Positions 1 to 13,500 of a stretch of 64,000 nucleotides of DNA are shown here, piece by piece; positions within the stretch are counted from its first letter, which is position 1; the number at the start of each line of letters is the position of its first letter. A model generated the notes under the pieces. That model did not search any database and had not been told where the DNA came from. It saw only the letters and a list, made by a program, of their open reading frames with translations. Position numbers and translations under genes: made by a program. The stretch is from contig NC_067283.1 of the NCBI RefSeq assembly GCF_020740795.1, positions 3,065,659 to 3,129,658 on the forward strand, read 5' to 3'. The DNA comes from Apus apus. Its lineage: Eukaryota > Chordata > Aves > Apodiformes > Apodidae.

Positions 1-1339
1 TCAGGTTAGCAAAACATACCTCCCTGTGCTCCTCCCCTGTATTTGCTACTGTAGAGGCCATCTGGCACCATCCTTGAGCTTGATTAGATGCTGCTTTGTC
101 ACCACAGTGTAACCGTGCAACAGAGTGAGCAGTGGGGTGATCCACACCTCTCATTCTTGGCCATGAGAATGAAAAAGAAGATTCATAGCTACAGGCACAC
201 AGCACAGGGAAGGCTTTCCTCAACAGCTGTAACCTGCACAGTTCCACCTCTGCCTTTGTCCTTCAGGCTCCATTCACAGTAACTTCCCTTGTTCTTGGCC
301 ATGACTGCCTCACTGCTGGCATGCACCCTGGCTAGTTTCATAGCACCATGAAGTCACAGAATGGTTTGGGTTGGAAGGAACCTTAAAGGTCATCTAGTTC
401 CAAACCCCTGCCATGGGCAGGGACACCTCCCAGCAGCCCAGGTTGCTCCAAGCCTCATCCAACCTGCCTTTCAACACTGCCAGGGATGGGGCAGCCACAG
501 CTTCTCTGGGCAACCTGGGCCAGGGTCTCACCATCCTCACAGGAAAGAATTTCCTCCTAATATCTCACTTAGATCTCCCTTATTTCAACTTGAAACCATT
601 CCCCTTGTCCTGTCACTCCCTGCCCTTGTAAAAACCCCCTCCCCAGCTTTCCTGGAGCCCCTTCAGGCACTGGAAGGTGCTCTCAGGTCTCCCTGGAGCC
701 TTCTCTTCTCCAGGCTGAACACCCCAGCTCTCCCAGCCTGTCTCCAGAGCAGAGCTGCTCCAGCCCTCCCATCATCTCCGTGGCCTCCTCTGGACTTGCT
801 TCAAGAGCTCCATGTCCTTCCTGTGTTGGGACCTTCAGAACTGGACACAGCACTGCAGGGGGGGTCTCATGAGAGCCAAATGGAGGGGGAGAATCCCCTC
901 CCTTGACCTGCCTTTATCGAGGGGAAGGCATGGCTCAGGAGGCAGCATATGCCAAAGACAGCTTCTAGTGGTCAGTGTGACATCACCACCCCATGTCTGG
1001 AAGGAAGAGAGTTTCCCCATGGAGGCTGAGGATGCAGATGAAAAAGCAGGAGCATACAGAATTGGATTTTAAGACAAAATTATCATTTGCTTCCTGCCAC
1101 ATCAGGAATCAACCAAATCCACTTGTATTCCTGAGCAGACAGGCCTTTTTTGATGCTGGCAAGCAGGCAGTGAGTAGTAGCATTTATCATTTCTACTTTC
1201 TTAGGGATGATTTGGGATAAAAGGTCCATTTTTTTGGCTTCTTCCAGCCAATGTGTGATTTCTTTAACTGACCAAAGCACCCGGGGCTTGGCGATAGGCT
1301 CTAACTGTCATTCCCTGTGATGTGTTTGCATCACTGCAG
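1..1339 (+). other. CCDC13 intron (partial at left edge)
   Basis: This is the intron upstream of the first exon visible here. It carries an antisense CR1 copy at about 352-910. Otherwise it is unique sequence with no further coding signal seen. Confidence 0.8.
352..910 (-). mobile_element. CR1 LINE fragment (3' end)
   Basis: Read on the minus strand, the segment gives the ORF2 C-terminus and 3' UTR of CR1. The plus-strand signature is cacagaatggtttgggttgg, then CR1-typical stretches such as gggatggggcagccacagc. It is 5'-truncated, as most CR1 copies are. The terminal octamer is reduced to a single imperfect copy. Confidence 0.92.
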
Positions 1340-1516
1340 AAACTCACTGGGGAACATGATGCTCTCCAGAAAAGTCATGAGGAAGTGAAAAAAAAACTGG
1401 ATGCATCCAAAGCCAGGAACAAAGTACTGAGCAGTGAAGTGAAAACCCTGAAGGGACAGATCATAACCCTGCTGGAGAAAGGGAAGCACGACGATGAGCT
1501 CATCGACGCCTTAATG
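1340..1516 (+). CDS. CCDC13: CCDC13 exon (first in window)
   Basis: It is 177 nt, or 59 whole codons, preceded by tcactgcag and followed by gtacag. It encodes a lysine/glutamate-rich coiled coil ending [13 protein letters not shown], a strongly conserved CCDC13 block. An ATG 18 bases upstream is in frame but lies in the intron. Confidence 0.93.
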
Positions 1517-4500
1517 GTACAGTCTGACTCTTGCTGCTGGTCCCAGCCCCTGCAGACCAACCCTGTTTTTCTAAGTGATCAAACATGATGTCATTTAGTG
1601 ACACGAGGACACAGACAACCTGAGGGTGCATGGGAGGCCTGATGAATCAAGCTGTGACAGCCAGAGGTTTTGTAGTCAGCTAAAGCCCTTCATTTTGGAT
1701 CAGATCATGCAAAGACAGCAGCCAAGTGGCTCTAAGCTGCAAGTGATGTAAGGAGTGTGTTGCAGAAGGATTGAAACAGGATTGTCTAGTAGGTAGAGGA
1801 AGGGCTTCATTCCTGACCCAGGAAGCTGGACTTAATTTTCTGATTTGCTTTCAGCCCTGTTGGTAGATTACTTTTTTTCTGAGAATCTTTGCAATCTTGC
1901 ACTTTAATTTGTTGTGTCACACAGCCCAAAACTCACAAGCTGAACCATGAGTACTAAACCTTGCAGACATTCACTTGGAGTAGCTGGAGCTGAGAAGGCT
2001 TAGCCTCTTTAAAACCAAGAGCATTAGTGGGGACTCACACTGAGATAAATGGCTTGGTCTTGCAGGATCTTTTTGTCCTGCCATGGTTTCCCAATCACAA
2101 TAATGAAAAAATATATAAATATTAGAAAATATGCCACTTCTTAGTAGGTTTTTTCCTGATCCAGCTCCTCACCAATTTCAAATTGCTAGTATTTCCTTAC
2201 CTCTGTACATAGGTTTTAGCTAAGACATGTTTATGAGTAAGCTGGCATTGTCCTTTCTGCACACCAAGTATCTGTCCTGACCAGCAGATTAGAGGAGCCA
2301 AATAGTAGTTGTTACTTTTGCTAGGTCTGAGCATTCTCACTCAAATTATTTCAGAAAGGTGTGAGTTTATTTGGGAAGGAATGGTTACCTGTTTTATCCC
2401 TTATGTCAAAGCAGCACCTTGCTTGGAGTTTGTTGGCCTGACAGAACCAACTGTCCAACAAGTGTTAGGTTTGTCAGTGTGAGAAAAACTCCAAAACCCA
2501 CTGGTAAAACATCCTAACCCCGTAGCTTTGGCCCCACAGAACCCTCATCTTTTGATGTCACCATCACACAATCTGATAATGTTCTAATTTCCCACAAAAG
2601 CACACTGAAATCTTTACTTTTATCCAATGTATGAAAAAGTCTTTGCCAAAGGCCAGCCTTTCCTGCTCTCTTTTCTGCTACACTCAGGAGCAAAGCTGCC
2701 AGCAAACTGAAGCTCTCCATTGCTCAGGTCTTATCTACTTGCACCATCTGGTCACTAAAATCTTGATATGACCAAGAGGGGCCAGTGGGAACAGGCTGCC
2801 CTTAGCCAGCCACATGTGTCTGGGCACTGCAAGTGGATGTGCTGTGCAGAGAACAAGACAAGGTGATCTCAGCTGTAAAACATAATGGACCAAATTCCTG
2901 GAGTAGCACTAGTGACATCAATGTGCTTACACCAAGGAATGGGGTTGGCTTGGCCCAGCATTCCTAGCTGGGTCTTGGAGGCTGTAAAACACCCAGGGAG
3001 TCTTAATCATCATGTACAGAAGTGAAGATCTCACTCCTTGTTTCTCTTTTCTCAGAGCCAACAGGAGCAAATGCAGGAGATCTTAAAGCACCTGAGCCAG
3101 CAGGATGAGAAGAACAAGGAGTCCCAGCAGATGCTAGGGCAACAGTTGAACAGTGAGGTTCAGAAACAAAACTGCCTTGTAGAGCAGCTCAGACAGATGG
3201 TGGCTGAACGAGAAGCAAAGGTTAAAGAGCTGGAAGAAGAGATTGAGCAACTCACACTTCAGGTAGACAGAAGAAATCAGCTAGAGGAACACACTTTGTA
3301 ATCAGTTTAGATCTGCTCTTCCACTTCTGTCTCCCTTGTTATCTGAGATGGTTGCTAGCTCAAGACACTAATACCTGTCCTACTGACAGTCTCTCCTGAT
3401 GGAATGATACAGCAGGAATTCTCTTTTGTAACTCTTAGGTTTCCTTCCTCTTTATACATAATGTTTCTCTAAGCTGTTTAAGCAGCAGAAAACACAGAAA
3501 TATCAATCAAATCCACAAGTGGCTCCATGTCAAGACTGTCACATGACTGACAGCAAGGGTGGGCTGCAATGGGGACTTCTCACTCTTCAGCATTCTTGGC
3601 TGCTGAAGAAAGCAAGCCACCAAACATAGGTGAGGCCAACATCAGCAGGCTGCCATGTGCCCAGCTCTCATGGAATGATGGGATCCCTAGTAGGTTATTC
3701 TCATCTCCCACTCTATGTCACTTTAAAAAAACTCCTCTCCTTCAGATCTCCAAGCTATTGGAGTCTGAGTCCACTTGGTCTCAGGCATATGGAAATTTCC
3801 TTGTACAGATGAAAGTTGGCCCTTTATGGACTAGTGTCTTAAAAATGTTTACAACTTTTATGGCCTGGTGTTGCAAACTAACATAAGCCAAGTGGTGCTA
3901 TTGCCAGAGCTCAGGTACAGGAGGTGGGAGCCTGTCCAGTAACCTGCCAAAGGCTTCTCCTGTGGTCTGGTATCACAGAATCACAGAATGGTGGGGGTTG
4001 GAAGGGACCTCTGGAGATCATCTCATCCAACCCCCCTGCTAGAGCAGGGTCCCCTAGAGCAGATCACACAGGAACATGTTCAGCTGGGTTTGGAATGTCT
4101 CCAGGGATGGAGGCTCCACAACCTCTCTGGGCAGCCTGTCCCAGGGCTCTGATACCCTCAGTAAAGAAGTATTTTCTTATATTTAGGTTAAACCTCCTGT
4201 TTACCAGTTTGTGACCATTGTCCCTTGTTATTGGACACCACTGAGAAGAGTCTGGCCCCATCCTCATGACACCTCCTTTAGATATTTATAAGCACTGATG
4301 AGACCCCCCCCCCCATCAGCCTCCTTTTCTCTAAGGTGAACAGCCCCAGCTCCCTCAGCCAGTATCTTACAGTCAGGTTTTGTTAGAACATTTAGACATC
4401 CCATTCCCACTGGTACAAACCCTTGTTGGGTTGTGGTGAGATCATGAATCCTTCAGATGCCTCAGTAACAGGGGGCAGGGCACTGAATCCATGATGAAAC

Positions 4501-7500
4501 TTGGGTTGGGGACACAAACTAACCCTGCTGGCAGTGGTAGTGGTGGGGCTGTGCTGTGGGTTCTCTACCAACACCACGTGCACCCTCTGATTTCATATGG
4601 AACTGCACTTTTTACTGATTTTTGCTGTGTTTCCATCCTGCAGTGGAGAGAATCACGGAGTTGTCAGAGTAGGAAGGGCCCTCTAGAGAAAAGTTTTTGA
4701 GGAGGTTCCTGTGAATCAAAAGTTCTGGCTTTTTTTCCTTTGAAGTGTTTAATTGCTTTTATAACCTGCTCCAACATTAACAGAAGAAATCTGCCCATCA
4801 AGGGGACAGCTCAGGACCTGCTGATCCACCACCTCCCAAGCACTCAGAAGGTTTTACTCTGGCATCAGGCAGCAATCAGGTTGGAAGGATTGAATCTGCT
4901 CGGTAAGAAGACCCTCATGGCAGTGTTTAAAATTGTTGGGAGTTATTCAGAAGTGTGGTTTTCCCAGACAACTGTAGCAAACCACAAGTGCTGTGTGCTG
5001 TGGCAGTGTTTACACTCCATGGGAATCTCTAATCACTTTATCTCTTGGACCTTCATCCTGGAACACAGAAAGATATACAGACTTGCAGACATTACTACAT
5101 TTGGCATGATGGCAGTGCAGCTAATTCTGTTTCTCCAGCTCAGATAATGTTTATGTGGTTAGCTTAAGTGCCTGTGATTCTTCTCTCTTATGAGAAACGG
5201 GGCTTCTAATGAGCAGACTTCTGAGAGCAGGCTGGAGAATTAACACAGAACTCCATTATAGGTAAGCACTAAATCACTGGGGCATTATTTCAATCAATAA
5301 ATACACTTTGGGTAGGATTTACTTGCAGAAATGTTGAAAACACACCACATCATTTGTTCTTAACAAACACCCTTTTTTAAAGCCTTGCTGAGGATCATGG
5401 AAATTACACTAATCTTAATACAGCTGTAAATCTCAGTTTTGTTTACACTGCTGTGACTCTGGGTCACTCTGGCTGTGGAGAGGGACCATAATATCAGGGC
5501 AAATTATATCCTTTCCTGACAAAATGCTGGTTTTGTTGCTAAAGAATTGATGGTCTCATTGACAATGAGGTTCTGAGGAAGGAGGAAATTTTTCATCAAG
5601 TTGAATTTGCAACTGATTCCTTCTTGTGTAATTTTAACACAACACACTTCCCACATTACTTTAGACACTGAGTTTGGCTTTAAAATTATCAGGTGTGTCC
5701 CTGAGTATAAGTAAAGCATAAGTACAACATTTTAAAAAAGGTAGAGTTAAAAAAAAACTTAATTTGAAGTTTCCTCATCTCCATTGTCACATTCTTCTGA
5801 CTGACTTTATTCTCCCACTTCTAACTCTGCATAAGTTGCACTTTCCTGAATAAACCCCATATTTTATCAACTTTTTTACTTGTTATATCTGCTGATGGTA
5901 GGCAGGAAGGCAAGCAGGAAAACAAACTTGGGTAATGGCTTTGTAGAAGCCACAAAGTGCAATGCAGAAATGATTGCTTGTACATGTGGCCAACATAGCT
6001 CTGTCATGAAAACAGCTGATTTGTCAAGTGGGCAACGACTGAGGCTGGAAACTGCAAGAGCCATTAACAACTTGGTCAGCAGGGCTCACTCATTCTCTTA
6101 ACTTTAATATACTGATGAATTTCTCTTCCGTTTTACTTGAGTGAATCATCTTTTCCTATCAGGAAAGATGAAACGAAAAATGCTATAAATAGGAACAAGA
6201 GCCCCTTGGAGATGTCAAGGAAAAATCTGCACTGTTAGACTGGACCACTTCTGTCTTTATCAACCTTAACTTGTTTTTTAGGATTAACCACTCCTAGCCT
6301 AGAAGGCAGCTCTACTTATTCCATGATATCAAGGCTTTATCCTCTGTTAGCTGCAGCCTAAAGACAAGGAAACATGGGCTGAGTCTAGATGGATTTGCCT
6401 TTCGGCAGCTGAGCTCAAGTTTGGAAAGCAAACACACACTAGAATTTTATGTCCCAAGCACACATACCATTATCTTAGAATCACAGAATGGTTTGAGTTG
6501 GAAGGGACCTTAAAGATCATTTAGTCCCAACCTCCCTGCTATGAGCAGGGACACCTCCCACTAGACCAGGTTGCTCCAAGTCCCATCCAACCTGCCCTTC
6601 AACACTGCCAGGGATGGGGCTTCCAGAACTTCCCTGGGCAACCTGTTCCAATGTCTCACCGCCCTCACAGGAAAGAATTTCCTCCTAATGTCTAACCTAA
6701 ATCTCCCCTCTTCCAGTTTTAATCCGTTCCCCTTTGTCCTCTCACTAGAAGCCCTTGTAAAAAGACCCTCCCCAGCTTTCCTGGAGGCCCCAAATTATGC
6801 ATAAAACTCATCCAAATTGGGAATGTCACTCTAGTGTTATCACTTGACTTCTCTTACAACTTGAAGCCTGGCAGAACTTCCTGAGGTTCTCCATTAAGTA
6901 CAAGACTTCAGAAGACTACAGAAAGTATATTTTAAAAAGGCATTCAGAAATAAAAGTTGTGCACTTGTTGCAGAACAGGGGTTCCACTGGTTAGGAAAGC
7001 ATGCAGCATGCCAACACTGTCAAACAAGCACAATAAAAGGTGTTTTTACAGCAAGGTTTGGAGTCAGGGAGCAAGCTGAGCTACTGTGTATGCAAAGCTT
7101 GTGTGATACCAACTTAGGAGGCTCTGGGAGTCTTTTTCCCTACAAGGCAGCAATAAACACAGACACTGCAAAATGACCCAAGTTCTTGGAGGATTGCCCT
7201 CTGTGGAGCTCAGTGTCTAACTAAACTGTCTTCCTCTCAGCACAGTGTCCAAGATGGGCCATACTCTTGTAGAGTCAGCAGCTACTAAGCCTTCCCTTCT
7301 CAGTGCTAACATCACACCTGGAAGGTACGTATGTAAACTTTGTAAAGAAGAGAGGTTTCCTGCCATGCTCCAGAAGCTGCTGGCAAGCCTGATTTCTGCA
7401 GCAAACAGCTTCTTTCACCATCCTGTCTACCCGAGGCTCTAGTGTCTTCTTGCTGTTTTAATGTTTTTTTTAATTTAATTGCTAGTTTTATGCCCCATAA

Positions 7501-10500
7501 ATCCCCAATCACCAAGATTTCTCCTGTTTTGCTCTAAAGGAGATACTCCTCCTTGCTCCTGTGCCGAGAGGTCAGAGAAGTAATGAAATACCTGATAATG
7601 GGATACATGGGAAAACTGCCCCTTCCTTTCATCACACTTTAGGCACAAGAACAATCATTGTCCTAGTGCTGCCTGAAGCCTTTCAGTGGGAGAAAATCAA
7701 TAGCCTGCCATTGAACAGCTTAGCCCAGCACTTTGGAGAACCCACTCCCAGGGTGCTTGTCCTTGGGCAGTAGCAACGGGGCGGGGGGGAGTCAGTGATA
7801 GTGAATCAAAGGGGGAAGGTTGTTTTCAGGGGTGCTGGGAAGGGAAAGCATCCCCGTGAAGGAAAAAAAACCTTTCAAATAAAGCTCACGGGGGCTTTCT
7901 TTCCAAATATCTCAGTCCCATTTGTTGCAGTGTGGAGATGGATGCTGGGGGGAGGTAGTGAGCTTGCCTCTGCCTTCTGGCTGGGTCTTCAAACGATGGT
8001 ATTTTGATGTGTTTTTCAAATCCTGCCTTTGTTTCATTTCTTTTCTTTGTGGAATGAGAATCAGACTCTACACCTCTACTGCTTTTAGGCTCCCTGGCTC
8101 TGACAGCCCGGATTTACAAGTGCTGCAGACACAGATCACAGAGCACAGGGCTCTGTGCCAGGCTGCTGAAGTGGAAAGAGACAGGCTCCTGCAACTGGTC
8201 ACTGTGCTGCAGAAAAGGTAGTGGCTGATTCTGCCAGGATCTGTGGTGGGATGCTGGGATTGAGGACCACTTGGGACATGTGAGAGTCTGCAGCAGGCAG
8301 TACAGTGTGCCACAGGCTGCCAGTGGGATCCTTTCCTCAAACAGGGGCTTTCAAAATGTTTCTGCTCGATTCCTTTGCCTCACTGAAGATTCATTTTTCT
8401 GATATTCTTTTAGAACAAAGGGCAGGGAAAAAATACAGCAATCTTGGAGCTTTCTGCACCTTCATAAAACTAGAATTCAGTATTTATATAGGTGTGGTGT
8501 TAGTTAGGCAGCAATATTATTCATCAGTAGTAAATACTGTAATTATAATCTGACTTCTCTTCCAAAAGCTTTTCACATTCTTTTAAGTTTCACTGTATCC
8601 TCTTCTAAGTGAATTTCTTCTGGTTTAACTGAAGCACAGTGGTGATTATTTTTTTTCTATTGTTCAATTCAATTTATGATGATGTTTAAAGCAAACTGTG
8701 TTTTAGGAGGGCAGGGAAAGCAAAGTTTTTCTCTTGGGACACTTTTCAATTGCTTTTTTTTTTTTTCCTGGGTAAAGAACGTGTGTTTTTTGGTACCCAG
8801 ATTTGTATTGCAGCTTGTGGGAAGACATACTTTTGTCTGTGTGCTTTTGAACACAGGAGGCACTGGTTGATTTCTTCCTTGCTTTATTTTACAATAGTTA
8901 TCATTTCTCACTTGTCTAGCTTTTGTCCTGTACAATTAGTCACAAGTCAGAAAAAATATTTATATATCTATATCTATAACTGCAGTGGAAGTGTTTTTAA
9001 GAGCTAAATCCTGGAAATACAAGCTGGAAGAATCTTATCCATGTTTGTAAGCCTAATGACTTGAACAGAGCTGTGCAATTAGGTGAGGATGGAGGTGTCA
9101 GTGCCAGCTGAAATGGGGCCATTGTGAATGTGGGATAATGAAGAACACAGAGGCAGTGACAAGCACAGTTGCTTGTAAAATGTACCACAGCCTGATGATT
9201 CAGCAGCTCCACAGTTATCATGCATTTATCAGGAGCTCCTGCAGGTAAAGCAAATTTTGTGAGATTGTGTGCAATAACTCTTGGAAGGCCTCAGGTTAAT
9301 ACAGCATCCAGTCATATTTCAACATGGATGTATGTAAAAAAAATCACACATTCCTCCTTTTCCCCCCCTTGTCAGAGTGTGGGTCAAAAAAGTGATGTAT
9401 TTCATGCTGAAGTCAAGAGGGGAGCACTGGGAATGGTCACACGAGTGGGGTTTTCCCACAGCAGCTGCCAGAATTTAGGGCTGTATTTCCCAATATTCTC
9501 CAGAGCAGAATATACAGAAGATGCTGCATTTTTAATGGTTGGTAGGATTGGGCCCTGCTGGGAAAAGGGGAAGAGCTAGAGGAACGTTTTAGTTTTAAGT
9601 TATTCCTGTTGGCAGAAGATTTAATAAAAACTGGCTAGGCTTGTCATTTTTCCTCCCTGTTTGTCTAGTGTGGATGTTAACACCTGGTCAAATAAAAGTT
9701 CAGTGCATTCAGAACCACTGGGAGAAACATCATTTCTCATAACATGCCACCAGCCTGGCCATTCCCTGCCACAGCGGGTCAGAGTCTTGCCTGTAGCTAG
9801 ATTTTTAAGACAGTGGTATCATTTTATTATGCTTGTAATGTTGGGGGGTTTTTTTGGTTATGCCAGCTAGGAGGGAAATAAGCCTAATCAAGCCTCTTAA
9901 CTGAGGAATTAATCAGCAATCACCTGTGAGGTCAAGAAGGAAATTCTTCTGCAGTGAGCCCAGTCAGGTTTCTCTCTAGCTTTAAACTCCTTTAAATCGT
10001 TTGGTACCAGGTGCTGCCCCACATGAGAGGCACCACTCCCTGCATCCATGGGCACACATCAAATTTTTGTCATTAATTTTCTTAAGATGTCATGTGGGGT
10101 GAAGAGAGGGGGAACCATCAGTTTATTTTCCACTCACTTCCTTCCACAGTCGAGTTGGAACGGCCAAGTTTATTAAAAGCAGCATCTAGTTTCTTCTCTT
10201 GCTTGCAGGTAATTCATGCAAACCAGCTAAATACCTAGACAGTATTTTTATAAACTCTTTTCCTTCCAATTTCCCCAGTATGTTTAAAAGAAAGGACTTT
10301 ATTATTCCTGGAATAAACAACCTCTCTCCAGGGATCTGCAGCTTGCCTGCTCATCCGAGTGGTAAATCCAGACAAGTGTGAAGGGATCTGGGCAACCTCC
10401 ATTAATGAACCCATTCTTTCCAGCTGTACTCATTAGTTAATTCTGGCTTTTAGTTAATTTCTGTTTTTGAGGATGTCATCTGGAACAATGGAACTGGGAT

Positions 10501-13500
10501 TTCAGCCTTGGGATGCGTGGAAAATTCTCCTTTTCCTTCTGTTGGGAGCCACGCAGCACGAAGCAGGATTCAGTGTCGAGACTGACTGATGCTTGCTAGT
10601 AACAAAATAACAAAAATAAGCTGAATTACCTATTTTTTTTTGCACGTCAGGGTGGAGGAAGGCAACCATGAAGTCTTGGAAGCTGAGAAGAGGCTTCAGG
10701 AAGAGCGGCGCCACCGTGTCGTTTTGGAACAGCAACTTGAAAAACTGCAGCTGGATCCAGGGAGGAACAGAGGTGCACAGAAACCTCCCCTGAGGAGCAA
10801 GGCAGGTGAGGTGGAGCACTTCCCTACAACTCGTGTCCCCATTCCCACCTCTGTGCTTACCAGACAGCAACAACTTTTGGGCTCTTATCTATGAAACCTA
10901 CACAAGTGCTTGACCAGACACGTGGAGATTTGGACCTACTCCCACCCGTGGAGCAGTGCAGAAGGTGAACTCCTGGCCCCACTTCTTCCACAAGGGATTT
11001 GCCACAGGTTGAAGTGGGACCAGGACTTCTGCAACGTGCTGTTTTCATGGGATGACAGTCTACAGAAAAAACCCTGCCCTGGGTTGCCACCATCTCTGCT
11101 GCTGTGTTCCCTTTGCACTTCTGCCTGGGAGATTCATCTGAAGGTTAAGAGCAGAATTAAAGGACGCATCCCAATTTAAGGCCTGTCAGTTTCTATGAAA
11201 AACTATTGCTGGTGATGAAGTAATTAGATCTGGTGTAATTTATTACCCCATGAACATGATAATCTCCTGCTATAAATATGAAAGCCTCACTAGCATAGTT
11301 AAAGGGGAAGAATTCATGGTGGATGTTAATTTTTTATTTCCCTGATCAGATCCTTTTATTGCTTAAGGACTCTGATTCTGTAAAGTGTCTAAACCAATAA
11401 AATGGCCCATATTCTTAAGGAAACTTTTCCAGTCATTTCCCTTCTTACATGTATTTTCATGAAGTAAAAAGACTTCAAGTGCCAGGACATGGACAGCAGG
11501 AACAGGAAAGAGATACAGTGATAAACTCTCCAGGTCCTGAGCCATTTTGGTCAAGCTGTTGTGCTATGGTAACCATTTGGTACCTCACCCCTGGGAGGTT
11601 GGCATTTCATAGCCAGGGGAAGCAGGCTGTTCTTTCCAGCCTGGCAGGTTCTTACTAAAGACTTAGTTCATTAACCTTGTTTGCTTAAGGACTAAAAGCA
11701 AATGTAGAGAAGGATTGGCAGTGGGACTAATAAGAAGAAATCCTCTCTGAGTCACAGAAACACCTTGGTTGGAAAAGACCTTCAAGACCACCGAGTCCAA
11801 CCATCAAGCTAACACTGACAAGTCCTTCACTAAACCATGTCTCTAAGTACTATGTGTATATGACTCTTAACTCCCTCCAGGGATGGTGACTCCAGCACTG
11901 CCCTGGGCAGCCTGTTCCAAGGCCTGACAGCCCTTCCAGTGAATCATTTCTTCCTAAGATCCAATCTAAACCTCCCCTGGTGCACCTTGAGGCCATTACC
12001 TCTTGTCCTATCACTTGTAACTCCATTGAACAGCCTGATCCCCACCTCTTCACAGCCTCCTTTAAGGAAGTTGTAGAGAGTGGTGAGGTCTCCCCTCAGC
12101 CTCCTTTTCTCTGGGCTGAACACCCCAGATCCCAGTCCATAAGATGAACATGTAAAAGTCTGGTTCAGCACCCTTCTCTGAAGAGAGCTCAGCCTCTTGG
12201 GATGTGCCAAAACTCTCTGGAGTTGGGACAAGGAATGAGTCTACAAGTCTGTAGCACATCTCTTCAGCAGAGCATGTAGGCTATCTAAATGCTTTCATGC
12301 CCAATACTTGAAGAAATAAGAAGGAATGAAAAGCTTGAATATAAAACAGAGACTAGAGAACCTGCTAATTAACATAATCTTTTCTTTCTGAATGTGTAAA
12401 ATTGGGGAGAGCTGATCTAATTGTTAATCTGATGTTTCCAGTCTCTTCAACTCAAGAGAAGTAGATAGTGGTGCTGAGGAGCTAGAAACCACCCAGTTGT
12501 GGTTTAAAATTATTCATGCTTTTCAGTTTTTTCTCTTATCCAAACTTCTAATTAGCAAGGAACAGTCCCTGAGGAGAACAGGTAGATAACAGCAGGTTTT
12601 CCTCAGCCATATAAAACACAACCTGAAGATCAAAGGCGTTTTTTGGTTATAACAACAGAGCCTTTTGTTCTCATGTGTTTTTGTCAAATACTCTGACTGA
12701 CCAGGGCTCTTCCACACAGAGAGGATTTAGTGGTTGAAGTACCAAATTAAACTATTTGAAGACATTTGACATTATGTGGGAATTTAACTTGGAAAAGCCA
12801 TATAGCAACGTGGTGAAATCGCAGCACAAGCACAGTGCAGCAATGGCAATACACAGTTGACTCACAACACACAGATGATTCCTGTTGCCAGCTTATATGT
12901 TCACTGTCACCCTGCTGGGTGTCCCCAGTTGGCAGAGAAAAAGATAAGGGTTAAAACCAGGTCAGACCTAGTTTCTCCAAAGTTCATTCTGCTGGTTGTT
13001 TGATTTTTATACTCTTTGTTGTGCTGAACCATGTTTACACTTCCCTCCTGTTGGTCTGGCTGGCTCAAGGTAGGTAATACTTTCCACTGGTAATTTCAGA
13101 GAAAGCCATTTACAGTTACTCAATTGATTCAGCTGTTTATCTACAGCAAGGACCACCCTCCAGTCCCCTTGGTGTTGGGGTAAGTTCAGCATCCTCTACA
13201 ATAGCTGTGCTCACTTCTCATGTTCCTTTCTGAGCTTCTCAAGCACATCATCCTTGCCTGTCTTCTCTGAGCCTTCTTGCATTGGATGAATTCACTGGCT
13301 AATTCCCAGGTTTTTGCTTTTTCAGCCTCAGTAGTAAATTTGAATTATGCTTTTTCTAGAACCCTGAAAAAAGGGTTTGTGTCTCCTTAAAATGACAGGA
13401 GCAGTGCTGCATGTTTTGGGTAGGCCTTCATTTAGGAGAACACTCCAGATTTAGAACCTTGGAGACTTAAAACCTTTAGTTTGATGTACACATTTAAGTC

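Larger units (their letters stand above)
3263..7240 (+). other. CCDC13 intron interval (contains at least one unlocated exon)
   Basis: Phase mismatch of the flanking exons requires a hidden exon here. CR1 copies lie at about 3972-4360, 4648-4690 and 6476-6792. A tempting 39-nt segment at 3591-3629 has splice-like borders but reads into TAG in the required frame. Confidence 0.75.

Noticed and set aside
361-906. A 181-codon plus-strand open frame
   Set aside because: It is the antisense of a CR1 3' fragment. CR1 antisense often stays open.
3591-3629. Candidate missing CCDC13 exon bounded by cttcag and gtgagg
   Set aside because: It is 39 nt, so it cannot correct the phase, and in the needed frame it ends in TAG.
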